This document shows, piece by piece, positions 32,713-44,046 of a stretch of DNA of 64,000 nucleotides. The position numbers and the translations under genes are program-made. The stretch is from assembly GCA_947474455.1 (NCBI GenBank), contig CANJIL010000004.1:1-64000 (forward strand), read 5' to 3'. How positions within the stretch are numbered: the stretch's first letter is position 1; every line of letters begins with the position of its first letter. This DNA is from Hyphomonadaceae bacterium. GTDB lineage: Bacteria; Pseudomonadota; Alphaproteobacteria; Caulobacterales; Hyphomonadaceae. The notes under the pieces were generated by a model. It made no database searches. It had not been told where the DNA came from and worked only from the letters and a program-made list of their open reading frames with translations.

Positions 32713-34650
32713 ATGCGCACTTTCAGGGCAAGTTTCGCGGCGCTTGCGTTAGCGACGGCTTTCACCTCCGGATGCGGCCAACCGGTTTCTGGCGCTCTCA
32801 AGCCACTCGATGTCGACGCCAAGTCGGTTGAAGCTTTCGTCACGAAGCTCACGGGCGAAACGTTCAAGGGCAAGACAACCACGGCCGCCGACATCGCCGC
32901 CGTGCGCGACGCGCTGCCCAAGGAAGTGGGCTTCACCTGGGGCAATCTATCGTTCGATGCGGCCACCAACTCCACGCTGCTGACCGACGTCAAGCTGACG
33001 CCGAAAGACACACCGCAGGTCGGCCTCGGTATTCAGGAACTCCGCCTGTTCGACTTCGATGCCAATTTTGCCAAAGCCCGCCTCAGCGGTCAGCGCCTCG
33101 CCGAAACGGCGGCGCTTGCCAGCCGCATCGACGCCAAAGGCGTTTCGCTGTTCGGCATGGCCGCGATGCTGAATTCAACCATGGGCATTCAGCCGACGAC
33201 CGAACCTGTCGCGCCGGGCGAGCCTGCCTTTCCGTCGAATGGCGCAACGCCCGATGAGCCATCGCCGTCGGACGAGCCTTCCTTTGATGAGTCGATTTTC
33301 CGCACTTCGTTCGACAAGTACGATTTCAGCTTCAGCCGCGTCATTCTCAACGACATCGTGCTGCGCCCCTACGAGATGACGCCCGCCGCGGCCGGATCAA
33401 GCATGACGCAGATGTACGGTTCTGGCGGCGAATTCTTCCAGCAATACATCGCGATCATGCGCGCCTTCGGTGTCGACACATTCGCCGCCTACGACATGAA
33501 GGCGGATCTCGGCATGACGCAGATGGGCCAGAAAGTCTCCGTGTCCTTCGCAGGCAAAACAACAGGCACGCGCGGCTGGCGCGGCGGCGACTTCGACGCC
33601 TCGTTCATTCGCGACATCAGCTTTTCGGTGGACGCGACCGAAAGCCCGCTGATGCAAACGCCGGCGATGAAACTCCAGTACTCGATCGGTAATTTCGGCA
33701 TGGAAGACCTGCGCTTCGACAAGCTCTACGCGCACATGGCGAAAGGCACGATGCCGGCGCGCACCGAAACGGACCTTCTCTCCTATGGTCTCTACACGAT
33801 GGAGAACCAGGTGCTGAAGGTCGGCGGCAAGGATCTGATGACGGTGGGCGAGTCCACGCTCGATGCACGGAAGTTCCACTGGTTCATTCCGACCGAGATC
33901 AAGGCGTCCGCCAAGAACGCCATGCTCGACCTCGGCGCCATTACCCAGATGTCCGGCGCCTTCGCCGAAGAGATGGCCGCTTCATTCGAAGACCCGTCCA
34001 TGCCGCCTCCCGCCGGGCCGGACTTTGCGGCCATCGCCGCCGTGATGGAGAAGCATGGCCTCGCCAAGCCGAACATGAACTTCAACTTCGGTTGGAACTG
34101 GAACGCCATATCGGGCGACTCGAAGATCGACCTCGGCTTCGGCGGAGATAAGCTGATGCAGGTCGACACGAGGTACGAGGGCAGCTTCCCGAGCTTCAAG
34201 GCCGTCTCCGATCTCATACCGGAAGACCCGGAGCAGGCGAATTTGGATAAAATAGGGGCCCTGTTCGACGAGAAGTCGATGCTGAAACTGATGGACATCA
34301 ACGTGACCGACAATGGCGGCCTCGAAAAGATGTTCAACCTCACGGCAGACCTGGGCCCCATCATGGCCGCTTCTGATCCGTCCGGTTTCAATCCGCTTGA
34401 GCACCAAACAGGCCAATCGCTGCGCCAGATGGCCGGGGGCATGCTCACCATGTTGGGCGCGACACCCGATATCGCCCCGTTCATCACCCCGCTCTCGACC
34501 TTCGTCACGCAGGGCGGCAAGCTGCATATCAGCCTCAAGCCGGCGCAGCCGATGACCTGGAGCGCTATCGGGATGAGCCTCATGGGTCCAGCCACATCGC
34601 CGGGCGAGCAGCTTAAGCAGCTTGGCCTTAAGGTCGACCACGGCAAGTAG
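32713..34650 (+). CDS. large exported lipoprotein of unknown function
   Basis: GGAGGGACTG-ATG start; SGCGQ lipobox; about 645 aa uninterrupted. Confidence 0.75.
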   Translation: MRTFRASFAALALATAFTSGCGQPVSGALKPLDVDAKSVEAFVTKLTGETFKGKTTTAADIAAVRDALPKEVGFTWGNLSFDAATNSTLLTDVKLTPKDTPQVGLGIQELRLFDFDANFAKARLSGQRLAETAALASRIDAKGVSLFGMAAMLNSTMGIQPTTEPVAPGEPAFPSNGATPDEPSPSDEPSFDESIFRTSFDKYDFSFSRVILNDIVLRPYEMTPAAAGSSMTQMYGSGGEFFQQYIAIMRAFGVDTFAAYDMKADLGMTQMGQKVSVSFAGKTTGTRGWRGGDFDASFIRDISFSVDATESPLMQTPAMKLQYSIGNFGMEDLRFDKLYAHMAKGTMPARTETDLLSYGLYTMENQVLKVGGKDLMTVGESTLDARKFHWFIPTEIKASAKNAMLDLGAITQMSGAFAEEMAASFEDPSMPPPAGPDFAAIAAVMEKHGLAKPNMNFNFGWNWNAISGDSKIDLGFGGDKLMQVDTRYEGSFPSFKAVSDLIPEDPEQANLDKIGALFDEKSMLKLMDINVTDNGGLEKMFNLTADLGPIMAASDPSGFNPLEHQTGQSLRQMAGGMLTMLGATPDIAPFITPLSTFVTQGGKLHISLKPAQPMTWSAIGMSLMGPATSPGEQLKQLGLKVDHGK

Positions 34651-34665
34651 GCCCGGCTGGGCGCG

Positions 34666-35538
34666 ATGAGCTTCATCACGCGATTTGCGCCCAGTCCGAC
34701 CGGCTTCCTCCATCTCGGGCACGCATATTCGGCGATACTTGCGCACGATGCCGCGCGTGCGGCCGGCGGTGAATTCCTGCTGCGGATCGAAGACATCGAC
34801 GCCGCACGATGCCGGCCGGAATTCGAAACGGCGATCCATGACGATCTCGCCTGGCTCGGCCTTCGCTGGCCGACACCGGTGCGACGGCAGTCGGAGCATC
34901 TTGCCGCTTACGCGGCCGTTCTTGAACGGCTGAATACGCTTGGTGTCGTCTATCGCTGCTTTCTCACGCGGAAGGAAATCGTGGCTCTCTCGCTGTCTGC
35001 GCCACACACGCCAGGCGAAGGATCTGACGGCGTCGTCTACGCAGGTCCGGTGCAACATATGAGTGCAGACGAGGAAGAAGATCGCATCTCGCGCGGTGAA
35101 CCGTTCGCATGGCGTCTCTCGATAAGATATTCACAGGACCTGCTAGGCGAAGACTTCGCGCGGCTGGGTTTCGTCGAGCGTGACGAAGGATCGAACACTG
35201 AACACATGGTTACTGCGCGCCCGGCATTGCTCGGCGACGTGATTCTCGGCCGCAAAGACACGCCGACGAGCTATCACCTCTCCGTCACGCATGATGATGC
35301 GCTTCAGGGCGTCACGCACGTTATTCGTGGGGAGGACCTGCGCGCTTCGACACATGTCCACGTCCTGCTGCAACGCCTGCTCGGCCTGCCCACACCTGTG
35401 TACATGCATCATCACCTGCTCACCGGACCGGATGGAAAGCGCTACGCCAAACGCGATCAGTCGCTGACGCTTGCCGCATTGCGCCAAGCGGGCGCATATC
35501 CGGCGGAAATTCGCGCCCGCATCGGACTACCTGCTTGA
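34666..35538 (+). CDS. gluQ: tRNA glutamyl-Q(34) synthetase
   Basis: MSFITRFAPSPTGFLHLGHAYSAILAHDAARAAGGEFLLRIEDIDAARCRPEFE; YAKRDQSLTLAALRQAG. Short GluRS-like protein without the anticodon domain. Confidence 0.92.
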   Translation: MSFITRFAPSPTGFLHLGHAYSAILAHDAARAAGGEFLLRIEDIDAARCRPEFETAIHDDLAWLGLRWPTPVRRQSEHLAAYAAVLERLNTLGVVYRCFLTRKEIVALSLSAPHTPGEGSDGVVYAGPVQHMSADEEEDRISRGEPFAWRLSIRYSQDLLGEDFARLGFVERDEGSNTEHMVTARPALLGDVILGRKDTPTSYHLSVTHDDALQGVTHVIRGEDLRASTHVHVLLQRLLGLPTPVYMHHHLLTGPDGKRYAKRDQSLTLAALRQAGAYPAEIRARIGLPA

Positions 35539-36407
35539 CCGCGCCCGCCGCCACAACATCCCCTGCCCGCTCATGGCTCGGTCCGGCGATGGTGCTGGCT
35601 GGCGCGGTCGCCATCGGTTTTGCACCTATCGGTGTCCGACTGGCGGAGTTCGGACCGCAGGCGACGGGCTTCTGGCGCGTCCTGTTTGCGATGCCGATGA
35701 TTGCCGCAGTGATATATGCCGGAGGCGGAAAGCTGGGACGGCCATCGTGGATGTCTTTGGTCGCCGGCCTGTTCTTCGGATTTGACATTGCCTTCTGGCA
35801 TGCGTCGCTTGTGATGACGTCAGTCGCCAATGCGACTTTCCTGGTCAATCTCGGCAATGCGTCGGTAGGCCTCGTCGCATGGGTCTTTTTGAAAGAGCGG
35901 CCCGCGAAAATCTGGATGCTTGCCGTTGCAGTTGCCCTGCTCGGCGCCTTCTTGCTGTCGCAGGGATCGGCAAGCGCCAGTGCCGGAGCGCTGAGGGGAG
36001 ACGCGCTTGCAATGATCGCGGCGGTCATGGTCGCGCTGTATCTCTTTTTCGCCAAGCTGGCGCGGCGCACCGAGACCGCGATGCAGGTGCTGTTCTGGTC
36101 TTCAGCCGCCACAGTGGTCGTGCTGGCCATATCCTCCGGCGTGCGGAGCGAAGCGCTGATCCCGCCTCACCCGGCTTGGTTCATCTGGCCGTTTGCTTTG
36201 GCGGTGGTGGCGCATGTTCTAGGACAGGGGCTGATCGTCGCCGGGGTGGGCCGGACGCCGGCGGCTCTGGCCGGCCTTTTGCTGCTGATCCAGCCTGTAG
36301 TAGGGGCCCTGATCGCCTGGCTGCTGTTCCAAGAGGGGCTAACCCAGGTCCAGCTTGCCGGGGCGGCAATGGTCCTGTGCGGCGTCTGGCTTGCAGGCCG
36401 CCGTTGA
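35535..36407 (+). CDS. EamA/DMT superfamily transporter
   Basis: Multiple TM segments; VNLGNASVGLVAWVFLKERPAKIW..LLLIQPVVGALIAWLLFQEGLTQVQLAGAAMVLCGVWLA. Confidence 0.9.
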   Translation: MTAPAATTSPARSWLGPAMVLAGAVAIGFAPIGVRLAEFGPQATGFWRVLFAMPMIAAVIYAGGGKLGRPSWMSLVAGLFFGFDIAFWHASLVMTSVANATFLVNLGNASVGLVAWVFLKERPAKIWMLAVAVALLGAFLLSQGSASASAGALRGDALAMIAAVMVALYLFFAKLARRTETAMQVLFWSSAATVVVLAISSGVRSEALIPPHPAWFIWPFALAVVAHVLGQGLIVAGVGRTPAALAGLLLLIQPVVGALIAWLLFQEGLTQVQLAGAAMVLCGVWLAGRR

Positions 36408-36479
36408 CGGGCCAGTCTGTCCCCGTTACCCATTTTTTCTGGATCAGGATTGCCGCAAGGCAACGTCGGACAGCATTTT

Positions 36480-37019
36480 ATGCCGGACCAGTTCGCTTCG
36501 CGAAAAGGCGGCACGGTTGAGGCCGTGTCTGCAACTACGTCGGATGATGCACCGCCCGGCTCGCCGATGTCGCCCGAAGCTTGCATCCTGCGCAATGTCG
36601 CTCGCGCCTCGCGCGCTGTGGTGGCTGCATATGACCCTGCCCTCGCCCCGTTCGGGCTGACCGGGCACCAGTTCAATCTGATGATGACGCTCGGCAATAT
36701 GGGTCCGATGACGGTCGGCGTGCTGGCGGATACGCTGGGCATGGACGCTTCAGGTGTTCCCCGCGCGGTGCGCCCGCTGTCGGACGAGGGACTCATCGGC
36801 GTCGAGCGCGGAGAAGATCGCCGCCAGCGCGTGCTGAGCCTCACAATTGCAGGACGTGCGAAACTGAACAGGGCCACACCGGCCTGGAGCAAGGTGCAAG
36901 CCGAACTGGTCAACGCCATCGGTGCCAATCGCTGGGTTTCGCTGATGGCGGAGCTGCGCGTCGTGCACTGCGCCGCCACCACATGCTCGACGCGCAAGAC
37001 GACGGGCGACGACACCTAG
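36480..37019 (+). CDS. MarR family transcriptional regulator
   Basis: GLTGHQFNLMMTLGNMGPMTVGVLADTLGMDASGVPRAVRPLSDEGLIGVERGEDRRQRVLSLTIAGR. Confidence 0.85.
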   Translation: MPDQFASRKGGTVEAVSATTSDDAPPGSPMSPEACILRNVARASRAVVAAYDPALAPFGLTGHQFNLMMTLGNMGPMTVGVLADTLGMDASGVPRAVRPLSDEGLIGVERGEDRRQRVLSLTIAGRAKLNRATPAWSKVQAELVNAIGANRWVSLMAELRVVHCAATTCSTRKTTGDDT

Positions 37020-37357
37020 AACAGCCGCCCACCGACCGGCGTTGCGAAATCCGGCGCGATCAGCACGACGGCGCCCTCCTCGTCTGGCACGCCAAGCGTC
37101 AGCACTTCCGACATGAACTTGCCGATCTGGCGCGGCGGGAAATTCACGACCGCGAGCACGCGCTTTCCGATGAGCTGTTCGGGCGAATAGTGCTTCACGA
37201 TCTGGGCGGAGGATTTTTTCTCGCCGATCTCCGGGCCGAAATCGATGCGCAGCTTGATCGCGGGCTTACGCGCTTCGGGGAACGGTTCGCTTGCGAGGAT
37301 GACGCCGACACGAATGTCGACTTTCAGGAAATCGTCGAAAGTGATCTGGGCGGTCAT
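37016..37357 (-). CDS. tRNA-binding protein, CsaA-like
   Basis: MTAQITFDDFLKVDIRVGVILASEPFPEARKPAIKLRIDFGPEIGEKKSSAQI..LIGKRVLAVVNFPPRQIGKFMSEVLTLGV. Confidence 0.92.
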   Translation of the reverse strand: MTAQITFDDFLKVDIRVGVILASEPFPEARKPAIKLRIDFGPEIGEKKSSAQIVKHYSPEQLIGKRVLAVVNFPPRQIGKFMSEVLTLGVPDEEGAVVLIAPDFATPVGGRLF

Positions 37358-37365
37358 GATGGCCT

Positions 37366-37650
37366 CTATTTCCACGTCATGGTGTAAGCCAGCTGCAGAC
37401 CGATCTGCGCGTCACGCGTCAGCCATGGGTAGCGCGTGCGGAGCATGGCGAACATCGCATCGAGCACCTGTTCCATGCTCGCCTTCGACCAGTCGACTGG
37501 AACAGCAATGGCCTCCTGCACGATGCGGCGGGCTTCGGCGTAGACGGCGGGCCCATGGGTTGCAGTGCCTTCCGCCTGCCCGTCCTGCAGGAGGGATGCA
37601 TTCATATGGCCGCTGAATAGCTTGCAGATCGCGGCTTGCTGCGGCGTCAT
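37366..37650 (-). CDS. hypothetical protein
   Basis: MTPQQAAICKLFSGHMNASLLQDGQAEGT..; internal ATG overlapping the start of the preceding GNAT gene's stop. Confidence 0.55.
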   Translation of the reverse strand: MTPQQAAICKLFSGHMNASLLQDGQAEGTATHGPAVYAEARRIVQEAIAVPVDWSKASMEQVLDAMFAMLRTRYPWLTRDAQIGLQLAYTMTWK

Positions 37651-38234
37651 GCGAAAGCTCCAAGGCGCGCATTGAGACCGTCGCGCACGGCGGGCCATTC
37701 TGTGGCGAGCACGCTGAACCAGGCGGTGTCGCGCAGGCGGCCGTCCGGGCGGACCATGTGGGCGCGGTGGATGCCTTCGAACTTCGCGCCGAAACGCTCC
37801 ATCGCCTTCCATGAGCGCGTGTTGCGCGCATCGGCCTTGAGTTCGATGCGGTTGAGGCCGAGCGTGTTGAAGCCGTGGGCGAGTAAGAGGCGTTTGCACG
37901 ATGGATTCACCGCGCCCGACCAGACGCGCTTCGCATAACACGTCCAGCCGATCTCGACGCGTTTGTGCGCCAGAACCACGGCTAAATAGCTGGTTGAGCC
38001 GACATGGCTGTTCGACACCTTGTCGAAGACGGACCAGGAGCGGTCCGGCGCGTTCGCGATTTCAGCCAGCCGATGATCCACCCCTGCGTCAAAGTTCATG
38101 TTGTCGAGATTAACATTGGCGAAGCGCCAGAGGTCGGGATCATTGGCCGCTTCGCGCAGCGGCTCGCGATGGCGTTCTTCCAGTGGCTCGAGGCGAACGA
38201 AGGCGTTTTCGAGGGCGACGGGCGGGAGGGTCAT
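37647..38234 (-). CDS. GNAT family N-acetyltransferase (RimJ-like)
   Basis: FVRLEPLEERHREPLREAANDPDLW..LLAHGFNTLGLNRIELKADARNTRSWKAMERFGAKFEGIHRAHMVRPDGRLRDTAWFSVL. Confidence 0.9.
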   Translation of the reverse strand: MTLPPVALENAFVRLEPLEERHREPLREAANDPDLWRFANVNLDNMNFDAGVDHRLAEIANAPDRSWSVFDKVSNSHVGSTSYLAVVLAHKRVEIGWTCYAKRVWSGAVNPSCKRLLLAHGFNTLGLNRIELKADARNTRSWKAMERFGAKFEGIHRAHMVRPDGRLRDTAWFSVLATEWPAVRDGLNARLGAFA

Positions 38235-38939
38235 GGCGCGGGTTTATCGTGAGTGTTGCGTGGCGTCATCTCGCTGGCGTTCGGAATCTTCCCCAACCTT
38301 GTTGCAGGTACGAGCCCGCGATCCCGCGGGTGGAACTGCGGGTTGGATGGCTTGCGATCGGCCGGCTCATGAGGTGTCTGTGAAGCTTGGCGCACATTCG
38401 GTTGCGAGGCCGCGAAAGGCGGGCGTGGCGCGGCCGTGGAAGCTGGGCTGGAAATTCGCCGAGTGACGGAAGCGGTCGAAGCCTTTGCGCAGGCGAAGGG
38501 CAAGACACTGGATGTAGGAATGCAGGTCCTCGAGGGCGCGGAGGGCGGCATGGCTGCGGAGTGCAAGCGGGCGGCTGGCGCGACGATGCGGGGTTCGCGT
38601 CTGGGACGCCTGTGCTTCCGCTGGCGCAGACGCGCTGCGTCATGCGGAGGCTGGGGGCGCCAGGTGGCGGAGTCTTCGCGACTGAAGACGGACACGGGTT
38701 TGCGCGTTCGGGCCGGACCAACGCACGGCGAACAATCAAGCTGCCATCGTTTCCTGCTGTGGCAATCACATCCGCAGAGTTTTTCAGCCCTTCAGATTCA
38801 GAACGATCCGATAACGTCCCCGCAATCGCGCGTGTCGCCGCCGCACGAGCGGCAACATCGTTGGCGCTGATCCTCGATGGCAATGCCAATTACGCGCGCG
38901 CTTCAAATGTTCCCCAACTCGCGCCTGCCACGGCGCACC

Positions 38940-40934
<1,995 letters not shown>

Positions 40935-41062
40935 GGCCAGTCCTTGCTGCAGCTGCGAAGGCACAAAACTGCAAACCACGGGCCGAGGCAAGCGCTATGG
41001 GCAAACTTCCGCCGTGTGCGGCTGCTGCGCCTCGTTGTCCTGCGCGGCAGGGATAGAATTCC

Positions 41063-41512
41063 CTAACCGCGTTCGACTTTGGCCTGGTTGAACACCGGCG
41101 CATGCATCGGCTGGGCCTGCCCCAGATGCGCGGACCGGGCGCGGAAGGCGACGTCGGACTTGCCGCAATGCATGGCCGCGCGCCAGGCGTTCATGTGGGT
41201 TGGGACGTCCTCGGCGTTCAGCGGCGGGCGGAAATGCCAGCGGAGCATTGTTTCGAATTCGCGGCGGTCGCGCGTGTCGCGGACAATGAGGATTAGGGCG
41301 TGCGTTGCGCCGAGAGCCTTTGCGGCTTCGAGCTGGTGATGGCCGGCATAGCGTTTTGAGAGGCGGTGCGTCTGGCCAGCGTAGTGGATGTGTATGGCGC
41401 CGGACGCGTCTTCGTGCGCCATGAGGTAGACGCATGGCAGGTCGAAGAAGCGCGTCTCGCTGAAATCGATGAACGAAAACGTCTCACCGAGGATTTCGAC
41501 CTGCCCCGTCAT
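41063..41512 (-). CDS. GIY-YIG-like protein
   Basis: CVYLMAHEDASGAIHIHYAGQTHRLSKRYAGHHQLEAAKALGATHALI..RREFETMLRWHFRPPLN. Confidence 0.55.
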   Translation of the reverse strand: MTGQVEILGETFSFIDFSETRFFDLPCVYLMAHEDASGAIHIHYAGQTHRLSKRYAGHHQLEAAKALGATHALILIVRDTRDRREFETMLRWHFRPPLNAEDVPTHMNAWRAAMHCGKSDVAFRARSAHLGQAQPMHAPVFNQAKVERG

Positions 41513-41716
41513 GCACCTTCCCGAATCGACCGATCCCCATTGTAATCCGAGCCGCGCAGGAAAGCGTCAACACGGGATGGCGTTGCGGCGGTGATGCGGT
41601 TGCGACACGCTGGCAGGACTGGCGGCGCCGTCAGGCTTTGCGCGTCTGCTACCCCAGCCATTCCATCCGCGTGGCAAGCAGTACTATGATCGGTTGTTCT
41701 CTGACGGGGACAGCAC

Positions 41717-42667
41717 ATGAGTTTCAGGACCATCGCATTGGGGTTGACGGCATTTGCGGCCGCTCAGGCGGCGGAGGCTCAGACGCCCCCGTAATCGACA
41801 ACCCCGACGCCCAAACCTACAGCGCTGACGCCGCCCAAATCCGGGTTGAAGCTGGCGCAGGCCACCGAGAACGGCGAGCGCTCGACCGCCTATCTTGACG
41901 ACGGATCACTGTTCAGCTTGCAGGATGCCGACCAGAACCGCATTCTGGAACGGTGGCTTCTGGAGGTCTTCCCGGTCGACCAGACCACCGCCGCGCCGCC
42001 CTGGTTGGAGGAGTGGACGCGTCACAGCCTCGACTGCACACACATGAGCGACCGCCCGATGCGGTTGAATTTCATCGACATGACGGCAAGACGCTGCGTT
42101 TCAGTGAGACGCCCACGGACAAGGGACAGGTGATGTACGCCGGCGCCATCATGTCCGAGATGGCGAAGACGATGTGCACCCCCTCGCTTCGGCTATACCG
42201 GCCGCGTCGGACAAGACTCGCCACCTCCCTTCAGACCGGCCGCGCCATGTGTGCGCCGGACTGGCTGAAACTCTCGCCGACGCAGATGCTGGACTGGCGC
42301 CTGGTCAGCGTGACCGACGCTGGCGCCATTGCCCGGGCCGACGCCAAGGCGCCGCCGCGCGACAAGTGGCCGCGCGTCCATGTGATGATCCGCTATCGTG
42401 AGGACGCACCGCCGGTGGCGCCGGGAACGGGCCGGATCGTGCGCGCAAACTCTATCGCGCTCGAGCTCGATTGCGCCGGAGCGAAGGCGCGGCTTGACGC
42501 GCTACTTTGCCGCCAACGGCAGCAATGCCGGTTCGAGCTTTCCTTCGCAGGAGTGGGAGCTGTTCTCGAACTTCCCTGAACAGGACGCTGCGCTGATGCA
42601 GGCGTGCAAGACCGGCCCCGCCAACGGGGAGACCTTCAGCGGCGTTCAGACGGAGACCCAGATCTGA
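41717..42667 (+). pseudogene. exported hypothetical protein, degraded (in-frame stop plus frameshifts)
   Basis: MSFRTIALGLTAFAAAQAAEAQTPP then TAA at 41792-41794. Continuation in the same frame (LAQATENGERSTAYLDDGSLFSLQDADQNRILERWLLEVFPVDQTT), then frame 1 (DGKTLRFSETPTDKGQVMYAGAIMSEMAKTMC), then frame 2 (RYFAANGSNAGSSFPSQEWELFSNFPEQDAALMQACKTG). Confidence 0.65.
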
Positions 42668-42701
42668 CTGCAGTCGAAGCTTACGCCCTGAAGAGTGCGA
42701 T

Positions 42702-43586
42702 TCAGTCCAGCACCCACGGTGCGGCCTTCGAAACGTCGGCCCCGATCGCGGTGTAATAGAGTTTTTGGACGCCGCGCGTGATGGGGCCGGGCCTGCCTTG
42801 CCCAAGCTTAACACCGTCGATTTCGACCACGGGCGTGACGAGGCCGGTGGCGGCGGTGGTGAAGGCTTCAGCGGCGTTTCTTGCTTCTTCAAGGGTGAAG
42901 CTGCGTTCGGTGATCTTGCGGCCTTGCTGGCCCAGGCTGTCGAACAGGGCGTGGCGGGTGACGCCGGCGAGGATCACGTTGGAAAGTGCGCGGGTGATGA
43001 TCTCACCGTCCTCGGTGACGATCCAGGCATTGGAGGATGCGCCTTCGGTGATGTGGCCGTCGGGCGCGACAAGCCAGGCGTCGTCGGCGCCCTGCGCTTT
43101 CGCTTCGGTCTTGGCGAGGGCCTGCGCGAGAAGGCCGACCGATTTGATGTCGCGGCGAGACCAGCGGATGTCGGGCACGCTGATGACGCGCAACCCGTTA
43201 CGGGCGTGGGGCGTGTCGATGAGGGCGCGGGACTCGGCGTAGGCGAAGCGTGTGAGGCGGGGCTTGTCGGGGGCGACGAAGTCGCGGGAGCCGTAAGCAC
43301 CGCGCGTGACCTGAAGATAGACGTAGCCCTCGACGATGCCGTTGTCCGCGATGAGGCGACGGTGAACCTCTTCGAGCTCCTTGCGATCCGGCATGGCGCC
43401 GAACTTCAGTTCGCCGAGCGAGCGTTCGAGGCGGTCGAGATGGCGGTCCATGTCGACAGTGCGTCCGTTATAAACGGCGGTCACTTCATAGACGCCGTCA
43501 GCGAACAGGAAGCCGCGATCGAAGGGCGATATCCTCGCCTCCTCCGCCGCGATGTAGACGCCGTTCACCCATGCCTGCCGCGTCAT
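42702..43586 (-). CDS. class IV PLP aminotransferase, D-amino-acid transaminase-like
   Basis: WVNGVYIAAEEARISPFDRGFLFADGVYEVTAVYNGRTVDMDRHLDRLERSL..; EGASSNAWIVTEDGEIITRALSNVILAGVTR. Confidence 0.9.
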   Translation of the reverse strand: MTRQAWVNGVYIAAEEARISPFDRGFLFADGVYEVTAVYNGRTVDMDRHLDRLERSLGELKFGAMPDRKELEEVHRRLIADNGIVEGYVYLQVTRGAYGSRDFVAPDKPRLTRFAYAESRALIDTPHARNGLRVISVPDIRWSRRDIKSVGLLAQALAKTEAKAQGADDAWLVAPDGHITEGASSNAWIVTEDGEIITRALSNVILAGVTRHALFDSLGQQGRKITERSFTLEEARNAAEAFTTAATGLVTPVVEIDGVKLGQGRPGPITRGVQKLYYTAIGADVSKAAPWVLD

Positions 43587-43681
43587 TTGATGTCTCCTGC
43601 CGCATGGCCGCCCCAATCCCAGTCGAACGTCTGTTGGTCAGCCGGCGGCCTGTCTACGCCCGGCCGCGCGGGGATGCCATC

Positions 43682-43858
43682 ATGAGCTTTTCGCTTCGGC
43701 CGCTTATCGGTTTCAGTGCAGCCTTCCTGACCATGGCGGCCGTGCTGGTCGCTGGCTCGACGACGCCGAGCGCCAAGCCCGCCGTGAATGCTTCCGCAGG
43801 ATGTACGAAAGCGCCGATGCCTTCGCCGATGCAAATCCGGACGGAATATCCGGTTTAA
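43682..43858 (+). CDS. small exported hypothetical protein
   Basis: MSFSLRPLIGFSAAFLTMAAVLVAGSTTPSAKP..; signal-peptide-like N-terminus, 58 aa. Confidence 0.35.
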   Translation: MSFSLRPLIGFSAAFLTMAAVLVAGSTTPSAKPAVNASAGCTKAPMPSPMQIRTEYPV

Positions 43859-44046
43859 GCGCAGCCTGACGGCGCCCGGCGCAGCCTCGCCGCCACACCA
43901 CACTTCCATTTATTGCAGCGCAACAAGACCGCTTGCAATCCGTTCCGTCCTTGGACAAGGTGACGCCCGCTTGACCACTCCCGTGCGGCACACGGAAAAT
44001 TCAAGCAGCAAAAAGTGCCGAAAAACAAGGCCGGGGAGAGTACACA

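Noticed and set aside
42765-43685. 306-aa plus-strand ORF over the aminotransferase
   Set aside because: Shadow of the class IV aminotransferase; no independent motif.
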